This document shows, piece by piece, positions 1-11,418 of a stretch of 64,000 bases of DNA. The translations under genes and the position numbers were made by a program. The DNA comes from Bugula neritina (lineage: Eukaryota; Bryozoa; Gymnolaemata; Cheilostomatida; Bugulidae): assembly GCA_964035545.1 (NCBI GenBank), contig OZ037768.1, positions 18,889,700 to 18,953,699 of the forward strand, read 5' to 3'. How positions within the stretch are numbered: position 1 is the first letter of the stretch; every line of letters starts with the position of its first letter. The notes below the pieces were generated by a model, which saw only the letters and a program-made list of their open reading frames with translations, made no database searches and was not told the DNA's origin.

Positions 1-10
1 TAAATTTCAG

Positions 11-2977
11 CCACGTTCTGCTTAAGAATCTACCGCAGGATGAAGCCCAGCAAACAGGTCTCAACTGCCAGGACAATTTATCGTCGGAAAACGCTGTGAA
101 CGGCATTGGTGTTGGCACAGATCCTGTTAAACCTCAGAAGACAAACCTTCTCAACCAAAGCTCTTTGTTTTCTAATCACGGTAATCAAACTTCCAAAAGT
201 AACCCTTCAGAACGACTACCACTCGATCACCAGATTTCTGATGTTATAATTACTAAGAATTCAGGAACTCAATGTAACCTACCGCCTCCTAAAAAAGTCA
301 ACCATCACAGTGCTGATAGGTAAGTTTAGATGTCAAGTTGGTTAACCTAAGATGACAACAATTTTTAAAAAAACATGGTTACAAGTAATAAAATAAAAAG
401 CATCACTATATTATTTTATCATTTAACAATTATAATGACTGCTCCACTTTAACTATCATAGCAAATTTATAAAAGAAAGATCAACGTATTTAAATAGTTA
501 TCTTCAATGATATTTGTGTAGTGCCCTGAATCCTAAGGATAAAGCCAAATAATTATGTGATTGCAATTTAGCCTGTTCAATAGCAACTAATCATACAATG
601 AGTATATAAAGTAAGAACTGTTACTGTGTTTTAGCAGCTCAAGGAAAAGATTCAAGAGTGGGCCAAGTACAGAAAAGGTATTGGTAGATTTTGTACCTAG
701 TTATGATTGTTAATATTATGAAGCTACAGTAATTAGTTGCATAACGAGGCAATTTTTATAGGATTTATACAGTGATTGTATAAAATGTAAGCAATTTATT
801 TATTGAAAAAAATTGAGAAGCAATATATTATATAATAGCACTTTTTGGTTTGAATGTATTAGGAGAATCAGCTATGAAATGGAGATACTGTGTTATAAAC
901 TACTAAAATAAGCTTATCATATTATACAGGAGAATAGGTGCATAATGTCATATATAAGGTCATATACAAGGTCATATACAACTTTCTTTTAATTGAGGAA
1001 TTAATCAGCTGTTAGCAGCTCCACATAAAATAATTACAGAAACATGGGGGTCATTTTGCTGCATTTTCTTTTAATTTTGTGCTTATAAAATAAGAATTGT
1101 TCATACTGTATAATTTTTTTATATATATTTCAAAATTGTTTTCATAGAATCTTGAACGGAGACAAGATTACTTAGAGCAGCAGCATCAACGTCTCTCCCT
1201 AGAAATAAACGAGGAAGGCTGCTTGACGAATGTTATTATGACTCATAATACTCAAGAGAAACATGTGAAGAATTGCAAAATAAAGGAAAGATTAGCTATT
1301 GATAGAAAAGTGCCTTCTAAAAAATCTAAAGATGCAGGTATTTGACCATACTTCCTAAATCAACAAGTTAATACTTATTTCCTATATGATAAGAGGTTTT
1401 AAGGCTGCAGGCTCATATATATTCTATAACAATATAATATAATTGCAGTTACCATTTCAACTGTTGTCACTTCAAAATAATCTTGTTGCATAATTTTCAG
1501 AAGTTATTCAGCCAAAAATAAGACCACCCAAGATGAAAAAACTACCTTTCGAAGTCTGGCATTCAGACACAGGTCAGGGATTGCTATAGTATTATCTCCA
1601 TCTGAGAAGACTTCAACATACTTACTTCAGTTGCTTCTCTTTACATAGAGTATACTGTGTGTAGAGTATAATTTGTGTAGAGTATACTTTGTATAGAGTA
1701 TACTTTGTATACAGTATACTTTGTATAGAGTATACTGTATATAAAGTATACTTTGTATAGAGTATACTTTGAATAGAGTATACTGTGTGTAAAGTATAAT
1801 ACTTTGTATAGAGTATACTGTATATAAAGTATACTTTGTATAGAGTATACTTTGAATAGAGTATACTGTGTGTAAAGTATAATACTTTGCATAGAGTAAG
1901 TGTACTTTGCATAGAGCAAGTATACTGTGCATGGAGTAAGTATGTTTTGTACATACAGTATGAATACTACTTGTAGAAGAAGATGAAGTAATTGGAGACA
2001 TAGACTCTGAGTTTTCATTTAATGTTTTACCAGTTGCAGGTTTGTTGAATTTCTCTATTTCTATTGTTACTGAGAACATTTCAGTAACACATCTCTAACC
2101 ATTCAACTTTCACCTTATTTTAGAGCATTGAAATTTCAAAATTGCTTGTTACATAAAAATCCTGATGGGGTCTGAATAGGTTTGAAAGCATCTTTTATCT
2201 TCACTAATTACGCATCTTTCTACAATAAGTTTAAGTGGAAGGCTTTACTGCCATATGCAGGATGATCATTTCTTACTATCAGTGTCTGATCAGTAACTAA
2301 TAACAATAATTACCTTTATGGCATATTACTTTCTGCTAGCACATTCTCTTGCTATTTGAAAGCAGCAGTTATATTAAAACTGTGCAATAAAGTCAAATTT
2401 TCTCAGTATGTTCCATAAACTTAAAACAGTTCTACATATTTCAGAGATGTCTGCTAAAACGAATGCAACTTAAATCATAATGTCTTTCTTGTTAGCTTGA
2501 CAGAAGTCTATTCTATTTGTTTTTGCAGTTCACTACTTGTTATCATACTTTAGAGTTTAGATATATTTCTTTATCATTTCATAGATACACTTAATTTTTA
2601 TATCCAACTAATTGATTACATATTATTAATACAGCTGCATAGTTGCAATAAAGATAAAATATGACTCAAATTCAAATGATCAGCTGTTGTATATTGTAAT
2701 AATGCCACTCATCATATGGCAGACATTGTAACACATGGTCGTGCATGTATGTTTACAGGCCATGCTAAGAAAGATTCATCTGGTTCATGCCTTAGAAGTC
2801 CAGCAAACCCAGGTTAGTATAATATAGTATCAGCCAAATATTTTCACATGGTATATTATACTCTAAAAAAGCATGTGCTATAAGTTTTGCTTATTTTATG
2901 TATACTATCAGTAATTTTTCAACCTAATCAGTATATTATTATAACTCATAGGTAGGACATCGTTGTGTAACATGTAG
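11..2977 (+). CDS. 3' part of an unrecognised multi-exon gene
   Basis: Exons linked by splice sites and matching phases: 11-319, 635-677, 1148-1337, 1501-1572, 1977-2039, 2759-2812, and a possible short last exon 2952-2977 ending in TAG. The window opens on an acceptor (TTTCAG at 5-10), so the gene starts further upstream. The product is polar and low in hydrophobic residues: Ser/Asn/Gln-rich at first, then a basic patch (SSRKRFKSG), a charged stretch that could be helical (ERRQDYLEQQHQRLSLEI), a Lys/Pro-rich part and an acidic exon (EEDEVIGDIDSEF). This suggests a disordered, perhaps nuclear protein, but I recognise no domain. Exons 2-4 are well supported; exon 1977-2039 follows a weak acceptor just after a minisatellite; the final exon is tentative. 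Confidence 0.5.
1640..1960. repeat. Minisatellite, 16-bp unit, with an 83-bp higher-order duplication
   Basis: Imperfect repeats of AGTATACTTTGTATAG fill most of an intron of the first gene. Within the array, 1718-1800 and 1801-1883 are identical 83-bp blocks, so it last grew by duplicating a multi-unit block. Long open frames on the minus strand here are by-products of the repeat, not genes. The array ends a few bases before a candidate exon at 1977. Confidence 0.9.
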
Positions 2978-4112
2978 TAGTGGTGAAATGGAATGTTGAA
3001 ATAGCATAATACATTTATGGCATACAATTATAGTAAAATAGCACAATTTGCTTATATTATAGTTATACAAGGTGTTCTATATATGAAGGTCTGTATATAA
3101 CACAATATTATGTTGCTTACTAGTTGTAATAGTAATTAGTGTAGCTACTGTGATATAAACAATATTTCTTTGTCCATTGGATTGATTTGGTTGCATAATT
3201 GTATTCAGAATTTGTTGTAAGTTTGAAATAATCTGCATGTCTATTATTCTTTGTATGTTTGTAGCTGTTGATTCTAAGATGTATGGGAGAAGCAATCAAT
3301 TGAGGCTGTAAAATGTTAATGTCAGTTTGACTCATCCAGATTCTGCTTTTTTTTGGACCAAAAAAGCTAATTATGTTAAATAACGACGCCAGTTTTTACT
3401 TAATAAAAAGAATAATTTGTTTTAAACCAGCATAATAAAATTGATGTTTGTGTGAAAAACTTAACTATATTCTAAAATATTGTGTTCAAGAAAGCGTGAC
3501 AATAAAATTATCATGTTAAATTTCCAATATTACTATGCTGTTTATACATGTATTTAAGGGTTGGAGAAAGCTTTTAAAAGTATATATTGTTTAGTAATAA
3601 TATAGCTACAGCACTTGAAAATATGTGTTCAGTTGTACATGCATAAAAATGGAAGCATCTCAAAATCTGTTTCCAATTTTGCTTCGATCTTTATTAATCT
3701 TCCAACTAAGTCCCATACCAAATTAATTTGTTGAAATAGGTGTGAAGAATTAAGCAAACAAGATTTGAAGTGCATTTTTACTCATAGTTATTATGATATT
3801 TTGCTGTGGTAGCATTATCTATAACATTTTTGCACTCCGCACATACTTTAAATTGGACATTTTCTATAATGCTATAATCAATATAATAGAGGGATTATCA
3901 TTATGTATAAACTCAAAAGATCAACTTGATTTAACAACTACTGACTTTGGGGGAAAAAATTGGTTAAGCTATTATTAAACAAACAAAAGCTTTTACAAAA
4001 CTTATTTGTAAAGCTAAGTTGAAAACTCAAGCGCAGAAATATCTAATGAGAAATACTATTTTAAGATGGGACAACTCAATTATTCATTATTTAATTCGAA
4101 ATATGTCGGTAT
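2978..4112. other. Intergenic sequence, no gene seen
   Basis: AT-rich DNA between the first gene and MRPL43, probably including the 3' UTR of the first gene. I saw no exon with both splice signals and sensible codons. The short open frames here are not convincing. Confidence 0.5.
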
Positions 4113-4190
4113 GGTTATATTTCGGATTTAATAGCAGCTTTCATTACATGATGATGTAATGAAAGCTGCTATTAAATCCGAAATATAACC
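4113..4190. repeat. Perfect palindrome: 37-bp arms, 4-nt loop
   Basis: The left arm 4113-4149 (begins GGTTATATTTCGGATTTAAT) is matched base for base by the right arm 4154-4190, with GATG between them. Pairing stops sharply at both outer ends. It lies about 275 bp upstream of the MRPL43 start codon. A fold-back transposon remnant is the likeliest origin; the loop is very short and the pairing too perfect for a typical animal microRNA precursor. Confidence 0.95.
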
Positions 4191-4465
4191 GTTACAACTC
4201 AAAAACATTTTATAAAAGTTTATGTTTTTATTATATTTTTTAAATAAAAGTTATTAAGGAAAATTGTAAAAAGTGAGTACATCTCTCACGTATTAGTAAT
4301 TTTGTTACTGCCATTTTCAGAAAGTTTCCTCTATATTTTCATGTCCGGTACTACAATATGAGTTAAAAGTCTAAAATCAAACAATTGCAATTAAACTTAA
4401 AATTATTATTTGACTTGATATAGCCGACATTGTCGCTGTGATAATTAGTTATTACAATTAATGAG

Positions 4466-6247
4466 ATGACAAATCGTGGTATTCCTAGTGCTTTTCTTCG
4501 AACTACATTGCATAATGGTATTGGAAGATATGTGTGCCAATTGCAACGACTCACGATAAAGTTTTGCAAGGAGCAAAAACAAAGTAGGGGTGTTAGGTGA
4601 GCTTATAGTTTAATTGTAAAAGTATTATAGTGTACGCTAAATCTAAAGCTAATAATGAAGTTAAAGAACGCTGAGTTTTAAATTTTAAAACTCGAATGTT
4701 ATAATAATGATTATTATCATTATGACCATGGTGATTCACAAAGCTGATAGTGATAGTGATACTCATAGTCATGGTGATATAGCTGAATATAGCTGAATAA
4801 TAACTTCAATATAGCTAGACCTAATGCTACAAATATAATCTATTTATTTCTATTATTTGTTTGTTCTCTGTGTTTAAAGATTGATTGTCAGTTGGATTCA
4901 AAATTGGTAATCTTTTTTCAATTTTTACTTCAAGAACGATGTCTTAAATGATAAGTAAACTTTTTTATATAGTCGCATATTTAGTGTGTTAATATCATTT
5001 CTGTAACTTTTTGCAGAGATTTTATAGAAAATGGTTTGGTAGATTTTGCAAAGAACAACCCTTCTGTAGCAGTGTATGCACAAGTAAAGAGACACAGAAG
5101 TCCTGCTCTGGTAGCAGAATATTGTAAGCTTTGTCTGGTGTTGAGTAAATAAAACTTAGTTGTGTTTATCTACTTTATATAAGTAGGCAGTTGGTTATAG
5201 CAGCTGTACAACAACTTTTGTTTATTTCATCAATGTAGTTTCAACATCAATGACATGAGTTTCCACTGAAAGTTTTTAGGAGTTGCTTTCTTTTGTCAAA
5301 GACTATAATTATGCAACAAGTTAATATGGTCTAACAATTTTGTAATACAAGTTGTTCTCCTTTATTTAGTACACACTTGTGCAAAATTCTAAGCAATTGT
5401 AAGCCATTTGTATTGGTTTTTTTCCAGTAAATGGTAAGACACATATTATACCAGTGGCTGAAAAAGAGGCTGCTGAGCTACTAGAGTGGCTGGATTTTCT
5501 ACGTACCCGATCAGGTTAGTTTTGCTACCATCTTTCTAAGATTTTGCTAGTAGCAAGTTTAAATTATAGTAAGTGTCTTAAAACAAAGGAAAAACTGAGA
5601 TTTTTATGAGAAATTATGAACATTTTTTATTCAGAGGAAATTGCAAAATAGTTTCCTCTGTACCAGTTGGTCTGAAGAATGTAGGCAGTAACTAGAATAA
5701 ACTTCATGATAAAATTACAACAAGATTCGCAGTAACCTTTCCTTTCAATAAAAACCAATTCCTCTAACTAAAGCATCAGGTTTATTAAAAATTATACTGT
5801 TTTGATCAAAATGAACATAAGTAGTGCAAGTTGCTCACCAAAGTGGTATGCACGTATATAAAGTCTAAGTACCAGCATACTATGACCTTTTGCATATAAA
5901 GCAATAAATAAAGTTGCTTGGCCTCTGTTTTGTGAATATAACATAAGTATGAACATTAATCAGCAGATACTAAGAACAATATCATGCTGCCTCTGGTGTC
6001 CAGCAGCATCTCAGTGTAAGGTTTATATTCAATCTCTGTAGGGGAAGATCTGATAAGAATGAGAAAGAGTCAGCACACATTCTCACCCAGCATACAAGGG
6101 ACGTGGACCCCAGTTACCAACAAACAAGTCTTTCCTCCAGATTTTACTTTTCCCAATAATGAGCTGTTTCAGGCGCACAAGTTTACAGAGTCTGCTACAG
6201 ATATTTTACAAAGGTTGTCCAAGAAGTCAACCCCAAATACTAACTGA
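4466..6247 (+). CDS. MRPL43: Mitochondrial large-subunit ribosomal protein mL43
   Basis: Four exons, 4466-4596, 5017-5123, 5428-5514 and 6042-6247, total 531 bp, giving 176 residues and a TGA. mL43 is a component of the mitochondrial large ribosomal subunit with the L51/S25/CI-B8 (thioredoxin-like) fold. The start [20 protein letters not shown] matches the family's N terminus, followed by [11 protein letters not shown]. Exon 2 opens with [20 protein letters not shown], then LVAEYLNG across the exon 2/3 junction, and [17 protein letters not shown] near the C-terminal part, all landmarks of animal mL43. Length is in the family range. The first exon is easy to miss because the minus strand is also open there. 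Intron 1 contains period-6 low-complexity DNA. The gene converges on the minus-strand gene at 6383-10317. Confidence 0.95.
4690..4795. repeat. Period-6 low-complexity tract in MRPL43 intron 1
   Basis: Units such as AGTGAT, ACTCAT, AGTCAT and GGTGAT follow in a six-base rhythm, together with ATTATTATCATTATGA. The same style of sequence recurs at several places in this window, most clearly near 17.1, 42.4 and 44.2 kb. Confidence 0.6.
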
Positions 6248-6359
6248 GCTGCTCCCTAATTTTTTCTAAATTTAAGTGTCTCTAACTATGAGAAAAGTTT
6301 GACTGGAGGTTTTCAGACAATATGGCTGGCTGTGAAGCAAGTGACATCTACTGATTGAC

Positions 6360-6365
6360 AATAAA
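6360..6365 (+). terminator. Likely MRPL43 poly(A) signal AATAAA
   Basis: AATAAA lies 113 bp after the MRPL43 stop codon. Cleavage 10-30 bp downstream would fall at about 6375-6395, next to or inside the last coding exon of the minus-strand gene, whose stop codon ends at 6383. The two transcripts would then overlap at their 3' ends. Confidence 0.5.
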
Positions 6366-6382
6366 ACCGTTGGACTGAGCTA

Positions 6383-9300
6383 CTAGTCTTCTGTGGGTTT
6401 CTGCTCTTTAGTTGGTGCAACTTTTCTTGCACTAATTTGCTTGTCTAACATTTTGTCAAGCTGAAACATTTGGAATTCATTTTCCCAAATCCTCTCTACT
6501 TTATGGAGCTTGGGTTGTGTTTTTAGTTTCTCTTCTTTATATCTGCAACATTCATGTCCACATTTTGTCAATAAAGCATAGAATTTCATTATCGTGTTGC
6601 ATTGTTGCATTACAGTAGTTATCTTTTGAAAATGATTGTCTCAAAATTAAAGGTAAATGTTGGAAAACGGCTCCATCTTTAAAAGTAAGTTGCATATACA
6701 GACTCTATGAAAGCAAGCTTACCAGGAGGCTTTCCTGCGCTTCCCGGAGTGACTATTATGTAAATGAAATACTACCATAGTGATTAGAAATAAACTAGCA
6801 TAACACACAGCGTAAAACACTACAATGTGTTTGAATTTAATGTCACAGCTCAACTTTTATCAATGGTAAACTTATATAGGAGCTTACATAAAGTAAATAT
6901 TTCTATTACCTGACTTCCCAGTGGTTACCATGCTTGTGGTTATGTGAAAATATCTTTGGACTTGCTCTCAGATCATTTACCACTGGTAGGTAATCCTCAT
7001 AGTATATCTCTGTTACAAATATCATTGCAAAGTAACATAACATGAAAATAAATAGTGTAATGGATTTCAGTGGTGCAATTTATTGTTAGTTATTATATCG
7101 AAAGGGTCGACTCTATATTGTATGCTAATGTGGAGATCGACTACATCGACCTCCAGCGACTTGTATCTATGGTCGACAGTGGCACCACTAGTAACAACCA
7201 ATCAGGACTGACATACTAATTGATAGCAGGTGGAGCTAGCTACTCATAGTGGAAGCGCGCGCTGAGTAGCTAGCCAGGCAGAGCAGCTTGGGACCTCATT
7301 TAGAGTAGTTGTGTGTAAATGCTCACTTATTATGTAATCGTTTCAATTCATGTTAGCAGTAGTTAGAACTTCTTGTATCTTGCAAATAATAAACTTATCA
7401 TAACGTAAATAACCTGGTGTAGTGGCTTTGTTTAAGTCGACCCACACATAATAATTATAGTGAATTGCGAAATTCACTACAATAGTAAGTGGGTACCTAC
7501 TGATTGAAATCCTTCAAATGTTGTTTATAATGATATGAAGTGTTAAGGTAGAATTATATTCATTGGTATACACTAAACCTGCCCTACTACCAGCATGTGT
7601 GATGTTATTTCTTAGTTAGGGTAAGAAGTTCCATGCCAGTCTATAAGCTATGTGTATATTATAATGCAATCTAGAACTCTTATCAGCTCCACACTTCTAG
7701 TAGCTGCACACTCACATTAACATTGAATAAAAAATGCATTCACATAATTCAAAATCTTGGAAATGTTTTGATTAACTGAATATGAGACAGCTGGAGTACA
7801 TATAAGTGTAGGTGGAATAATACTGAAAACACTAACCAATGTATGAAGTATCCTTGTTTACCAGCTTCCCTTTCTCATTCCAGGGTTGGGCATATTCTCG
7901 TCTCAGGCGATCTCTATTAGGAGGCACATATTTAGGTGGTGGCATAGGGAACGCTTTTGATGACTGCTGTCTTTGAGATATTTCATTCTCTGTCATTTCT
8001 TTCTTGATAAAACTGCATGTCTGTGAGTAAAAAATGATGGATAGGTGAAAAAAATTTGGACTCTGAGCTTTAGCTTACTGCAAAGTAGCGCAATGTTGTA
8101 TTTATTGTAAAATTCTTACAGTTTTTGGTCGACGGTACTCAGTTGTTTTTGGCCTTAGTGGTGCTAAGCTTCTCTCGCTGAGTGACTTCCTGTTAGCTGG
8201 ATGATAGCTCTGAGTTGATTGGCCAGAGGGTTTGATATTTAAAGTGTCCATGTTGAGTGACTTCGAAACAGATGATTTTGGCCGTGATGGGGATAGACTC
8301 TACAATTAGCAACTTATTATACCTGCATTCAATGCTTTGTGATTTGCGAGATTCAGATCTAATTGTAGCTACATTAATTGTATATGTGGAGTCATGTACA
8401 GATTTTTCAACACCACAAAATTGTTTACAAATAAATGCTGTAACCTACTCCAGATATAGGTTTTCGTTAAAATCACTAGAAATTGCAAAGTAAATTTATG
8501 TTAGCACTTGCCTTGTTTAATAATCATTATTGTATTTATAATATACACTCTAACTTAATAATAAACATAATAAACACGTAAATTTAATAGATGCTACATT
8601 CATAAGTTATTTCTAAAAACTACTTTCTTTCATTTAAAATGTTACTAGTTTATTCTAGTACTGTATTTTATTTGTTACATTGCATCCATGCAGCTTATCT
8701 TATTATCACTTTCCATCCTGCTTGTATCTAGCAGCTTTGTGACCTATTAGATAATACTATATTCTATGGATAGATTGTAACTTGTAAGATAACAAATATA
8801 AGTACTATAAGTATTCTTATTCAGCATCACCTGATAATGTTTAGCTGGTGAACTCTTGACTTGCAGGTTCAAGGAAACAAAAGCATTTAGTTTAGTGATG
8901 AGAATTACAACATTGATTTTATGATGAAATATCTACCATCCAGTTTTTCCAAACATAAGCTACACCAAGTGAGATAAGTGCAGTAGGGGAGAAATTGGGA
9001 CTAGTTGTTTTCTAGATAGAAAATATAGTGAATGAAGTTACATCTTTGTTCCAAATAAGCAAAATTTATAAAAAAAATTAATGAGCTTGGGCTATTGAAA
9101 TTTTTCCATAACTGCACCTAAATGATGTGAAATCTATTTCACCTGCAAATGATTTTAAATTGGTGTTCTACACAAAGCTATTAACAGTAATTATTACAAT
9201 AAAGGGTAGGCCTACTTATGATAACTGATATAATATTTCTTGGTCTGATGGTGTTCTCACCTTCCTAGAAATAGAGACATGCTGTGGTTTACTGGGCAAA

Positions 9301-10317
9301 AGGCTGTAAGATCCATTCGGTTGGCTCTCCGTATCCAAGACTTGCCTTGCACTCATCAGAATCTGATACAATTGCTGATTGCCGCTATAATCTATATTCA
9401 TCTCTGAAGCAGGTTTCAACCACTGTCCAGGCCATTTTGTTTTAGGGAGAAGTTCAACAACCTCTTCATCTTCTGTTTCAGAAGTTATTTGGAGTTCACC
9501 ATTTACTGTGCTATTATATAACACAGGCCATTATGTACAAAGTAATGAAAAGATTAGCTGATAACACTACTCATCCCATTGTATTCAGTTTCGAATGCCA
9601 ACAATAGAACTATCATTGATTAATTTCTCTCTGGCCGTGAAAATCATGTCAAATGTGACTCTGACTGAGTTTTGGTTATTAGTTATCACACAGTAAAAGT
9701 CAATTAGTCAACGCTGGGTATTTTGTAAATACAGTGAGATTTTATCAAAATATGGCAGATGAAAAGTAACTAAAACCCAATAATTGTAGCTTACTATTTG
9801 GGTAGACAATTTATAGCTATGTTTCAACCACACTATATTGCAATAGTTAATACAGTGTGATGTAAAAATAAGCCATGACTAAAACCACCAGTTAGATTTG
9901 GCCACTTTCTGGTGTCAGAATAGTTGGATATAATTATAGAATAGAAATAGCCAAAAAATACCCTAAAATTATCTATAGTTGTTAGAGAGAGTAATAGAAT
10001 AATTAACCAAGTTAGAAAAGGTTTTAAAAGACTGAGAAAGAGTTGTAAAGAAAGGCATAATTAATGGGTTTATTTCTCAAACATATTACAATTTTCCTTT
10101 ACTTTGAGAGAGTCTACATCACAGTGGTGAGATCGAGTTTAGTCAAAAATAAAAGCATAGCTTATTAGCCATACCTTGGCAATCGCTCAGCACAAGATGA
10201 ATAACCAAAGCTGACTGACTCCGATTGGTGACTAGGGGTTCTTGGTGTGGGTGGTCTGGCTGGGGGTGCATGATGATGGACATTTCCACTCCTGGCAGCG
10301 TTGGGGATTCGATTCAT
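6383..10317 (-). CDS. Unrecognised 347-residue protein, six coding exons
   Basis: Minus-strand exons: 10317-10175, 9510-9261, 8299-8120, 8020-7837, 6752-6723 (30 bp) and 6639-6383 (TAG stop), total 1,044 bp with consistent phases. The start ATG at 10317 is the first in frame; it could also be internal if an upstream exon exists. The N-terminal part is rich in Pro, Ser and His and likely disordered. The middle has a conserved-looking block (MPPPKYVPPNRDRLRREYAQ, then PWNEKGK). The C-terminal 85 residues look helical and charged, with a Cys/His patch (CGHECCRYKEEKL) and WENEFQMFQLDKMLDKQI. No signal peptide or membrane segment is visible. I do not recognise the family; a cytoskeletal or ciliary role is only a guess. 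The 30-bp exon is the weakest, but it keeps the frame. Confidence 0.65.
7084..7481 (+). mobile_element. Probable solo LTR (about 398 bp)
   Basis: The segment starts TGTTAG and ends CTACA (TG...CA ends with short inverted termini). It contains a poly(A)-type signal (AATAAA near 7389) followed by a short U5-like tail, as in Ty3/Gypsy-type LTRs. Its base composition is richer in GC and TCGAC motifs than the surrounding intron. It carries an internal inverted repeat, GCTAGCTACTCA at 7235-7246 with its complement at 7263-7274. No second LTR or internal coding region is present, and no clear target-site duplication is visible, so the edges are uncertain. It sits in an intron of the minus-strand gene. 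Confidence 0.45.
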
Positions 10318-11418
10318 GGAGACTGGTGAAAATAAGCCGTTGCTGCTTCTTCTACTTCACCCACACAAATGATGATACAGAATGCATAGATACTGCTGCC
10401 TGCATATTTATAAACTGTTCAAAGACAGCATATTGCTCTTATATTGATTTGATATATTTAATATTTATGTATTATAATTGTGTGCTACTTCTATTGTTGA
10501 AAGTGGATCAATACTAATTATTATTTAATAATTGCCCTGGTAAACTGTCCTTATTTAAGCAGTGTCAAAAATAATATAATAAAATTATATAAATTAACCA
10601 TAATATATTGTGTGTGTGTGTGTGTATTTATATTTTCTATCAATAAAAAAAATATATAAAAATGATTGATGAAATATGCAGAAGGAAACAGCAGTTTTTC
10701 AATTTAGCAACCAGTTGAAATGATTAACAGAAAACTTACTTATTAGGTTGCAAAATTGTTTTCTGGTGTTCAACTGCGTAAGGTTTATAATTCAAAGCCA
10801 GATTTGAAGGTGGTTATTATGAAGTTATCTTTCCCATGCTTTGAAAGGGAGTAATGCCCAGCCCTATAACTAGACCAGTGCAAGTGTACTTGTATAAAGG
10901 CTTCGTGCCACAGAAAAATTTATAAGCTCAGGTTGGCAGTTCATACAATGAAGCTGGTTGGTGCTCATGTGTCTCAATTGTATGCATTTTATACTTTCTA
11001 TTTATGACTTGGAATCATTTTCATCTCTATAACATGTTGAAGCGAAGCTTCATGTCGAATTTATACTTGAAAATATAGTTAATTTTTGCTAACTATTGAG
11101 GAACTTGGTAGCATAAGAACATATTCTTAATATCAAAATTAAACATTTTAATGTAGCCCTTGAATGGTACAATAACTTACACAATACAGTGATGGTACAG
11201 AAACATGAAAAAACTCGCACTCTTAAAACTACAGTCCAAGTACTTCAAAAATACATGCACAACAATTGGCTTGCTGCTGTGAAATATTTTACCAAAAATT
11301 ATATGACAAAACATCATAAACCTTGGTAAAGCAAATTAGTAATTATCTAGATTCTAGATGATAGTGGAATTGCCTAGAGAAATATTGATCGTGTTATGTT
11401 AAAGTTGTATAAGATGGC
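10318..11418. other. Intergenic sequence with a short TG repeat, no gene seen
   Basis: Between two minus-strand genes. It should hold the promoter of the 6383-10317 gene and the 3' UTR of the translocase gene, but I cannot place either precisely. A (TG)n tract lies at about 10610-10625, next to very AT-rich DNA. Confidence 0.5.

Noticed and set aside
1622-2079. Three long overlapping open frames on the minus strand, rich in Tyr, Ile and Leu
   Set aside because: They are translations of the 16-bp minisatellite in several frames.
4363-4569. Minus-strand open frame of 68 codons
   Set aside because: It is the antisense of the MRPL43 first exon, which matches the family N terminus on plus.
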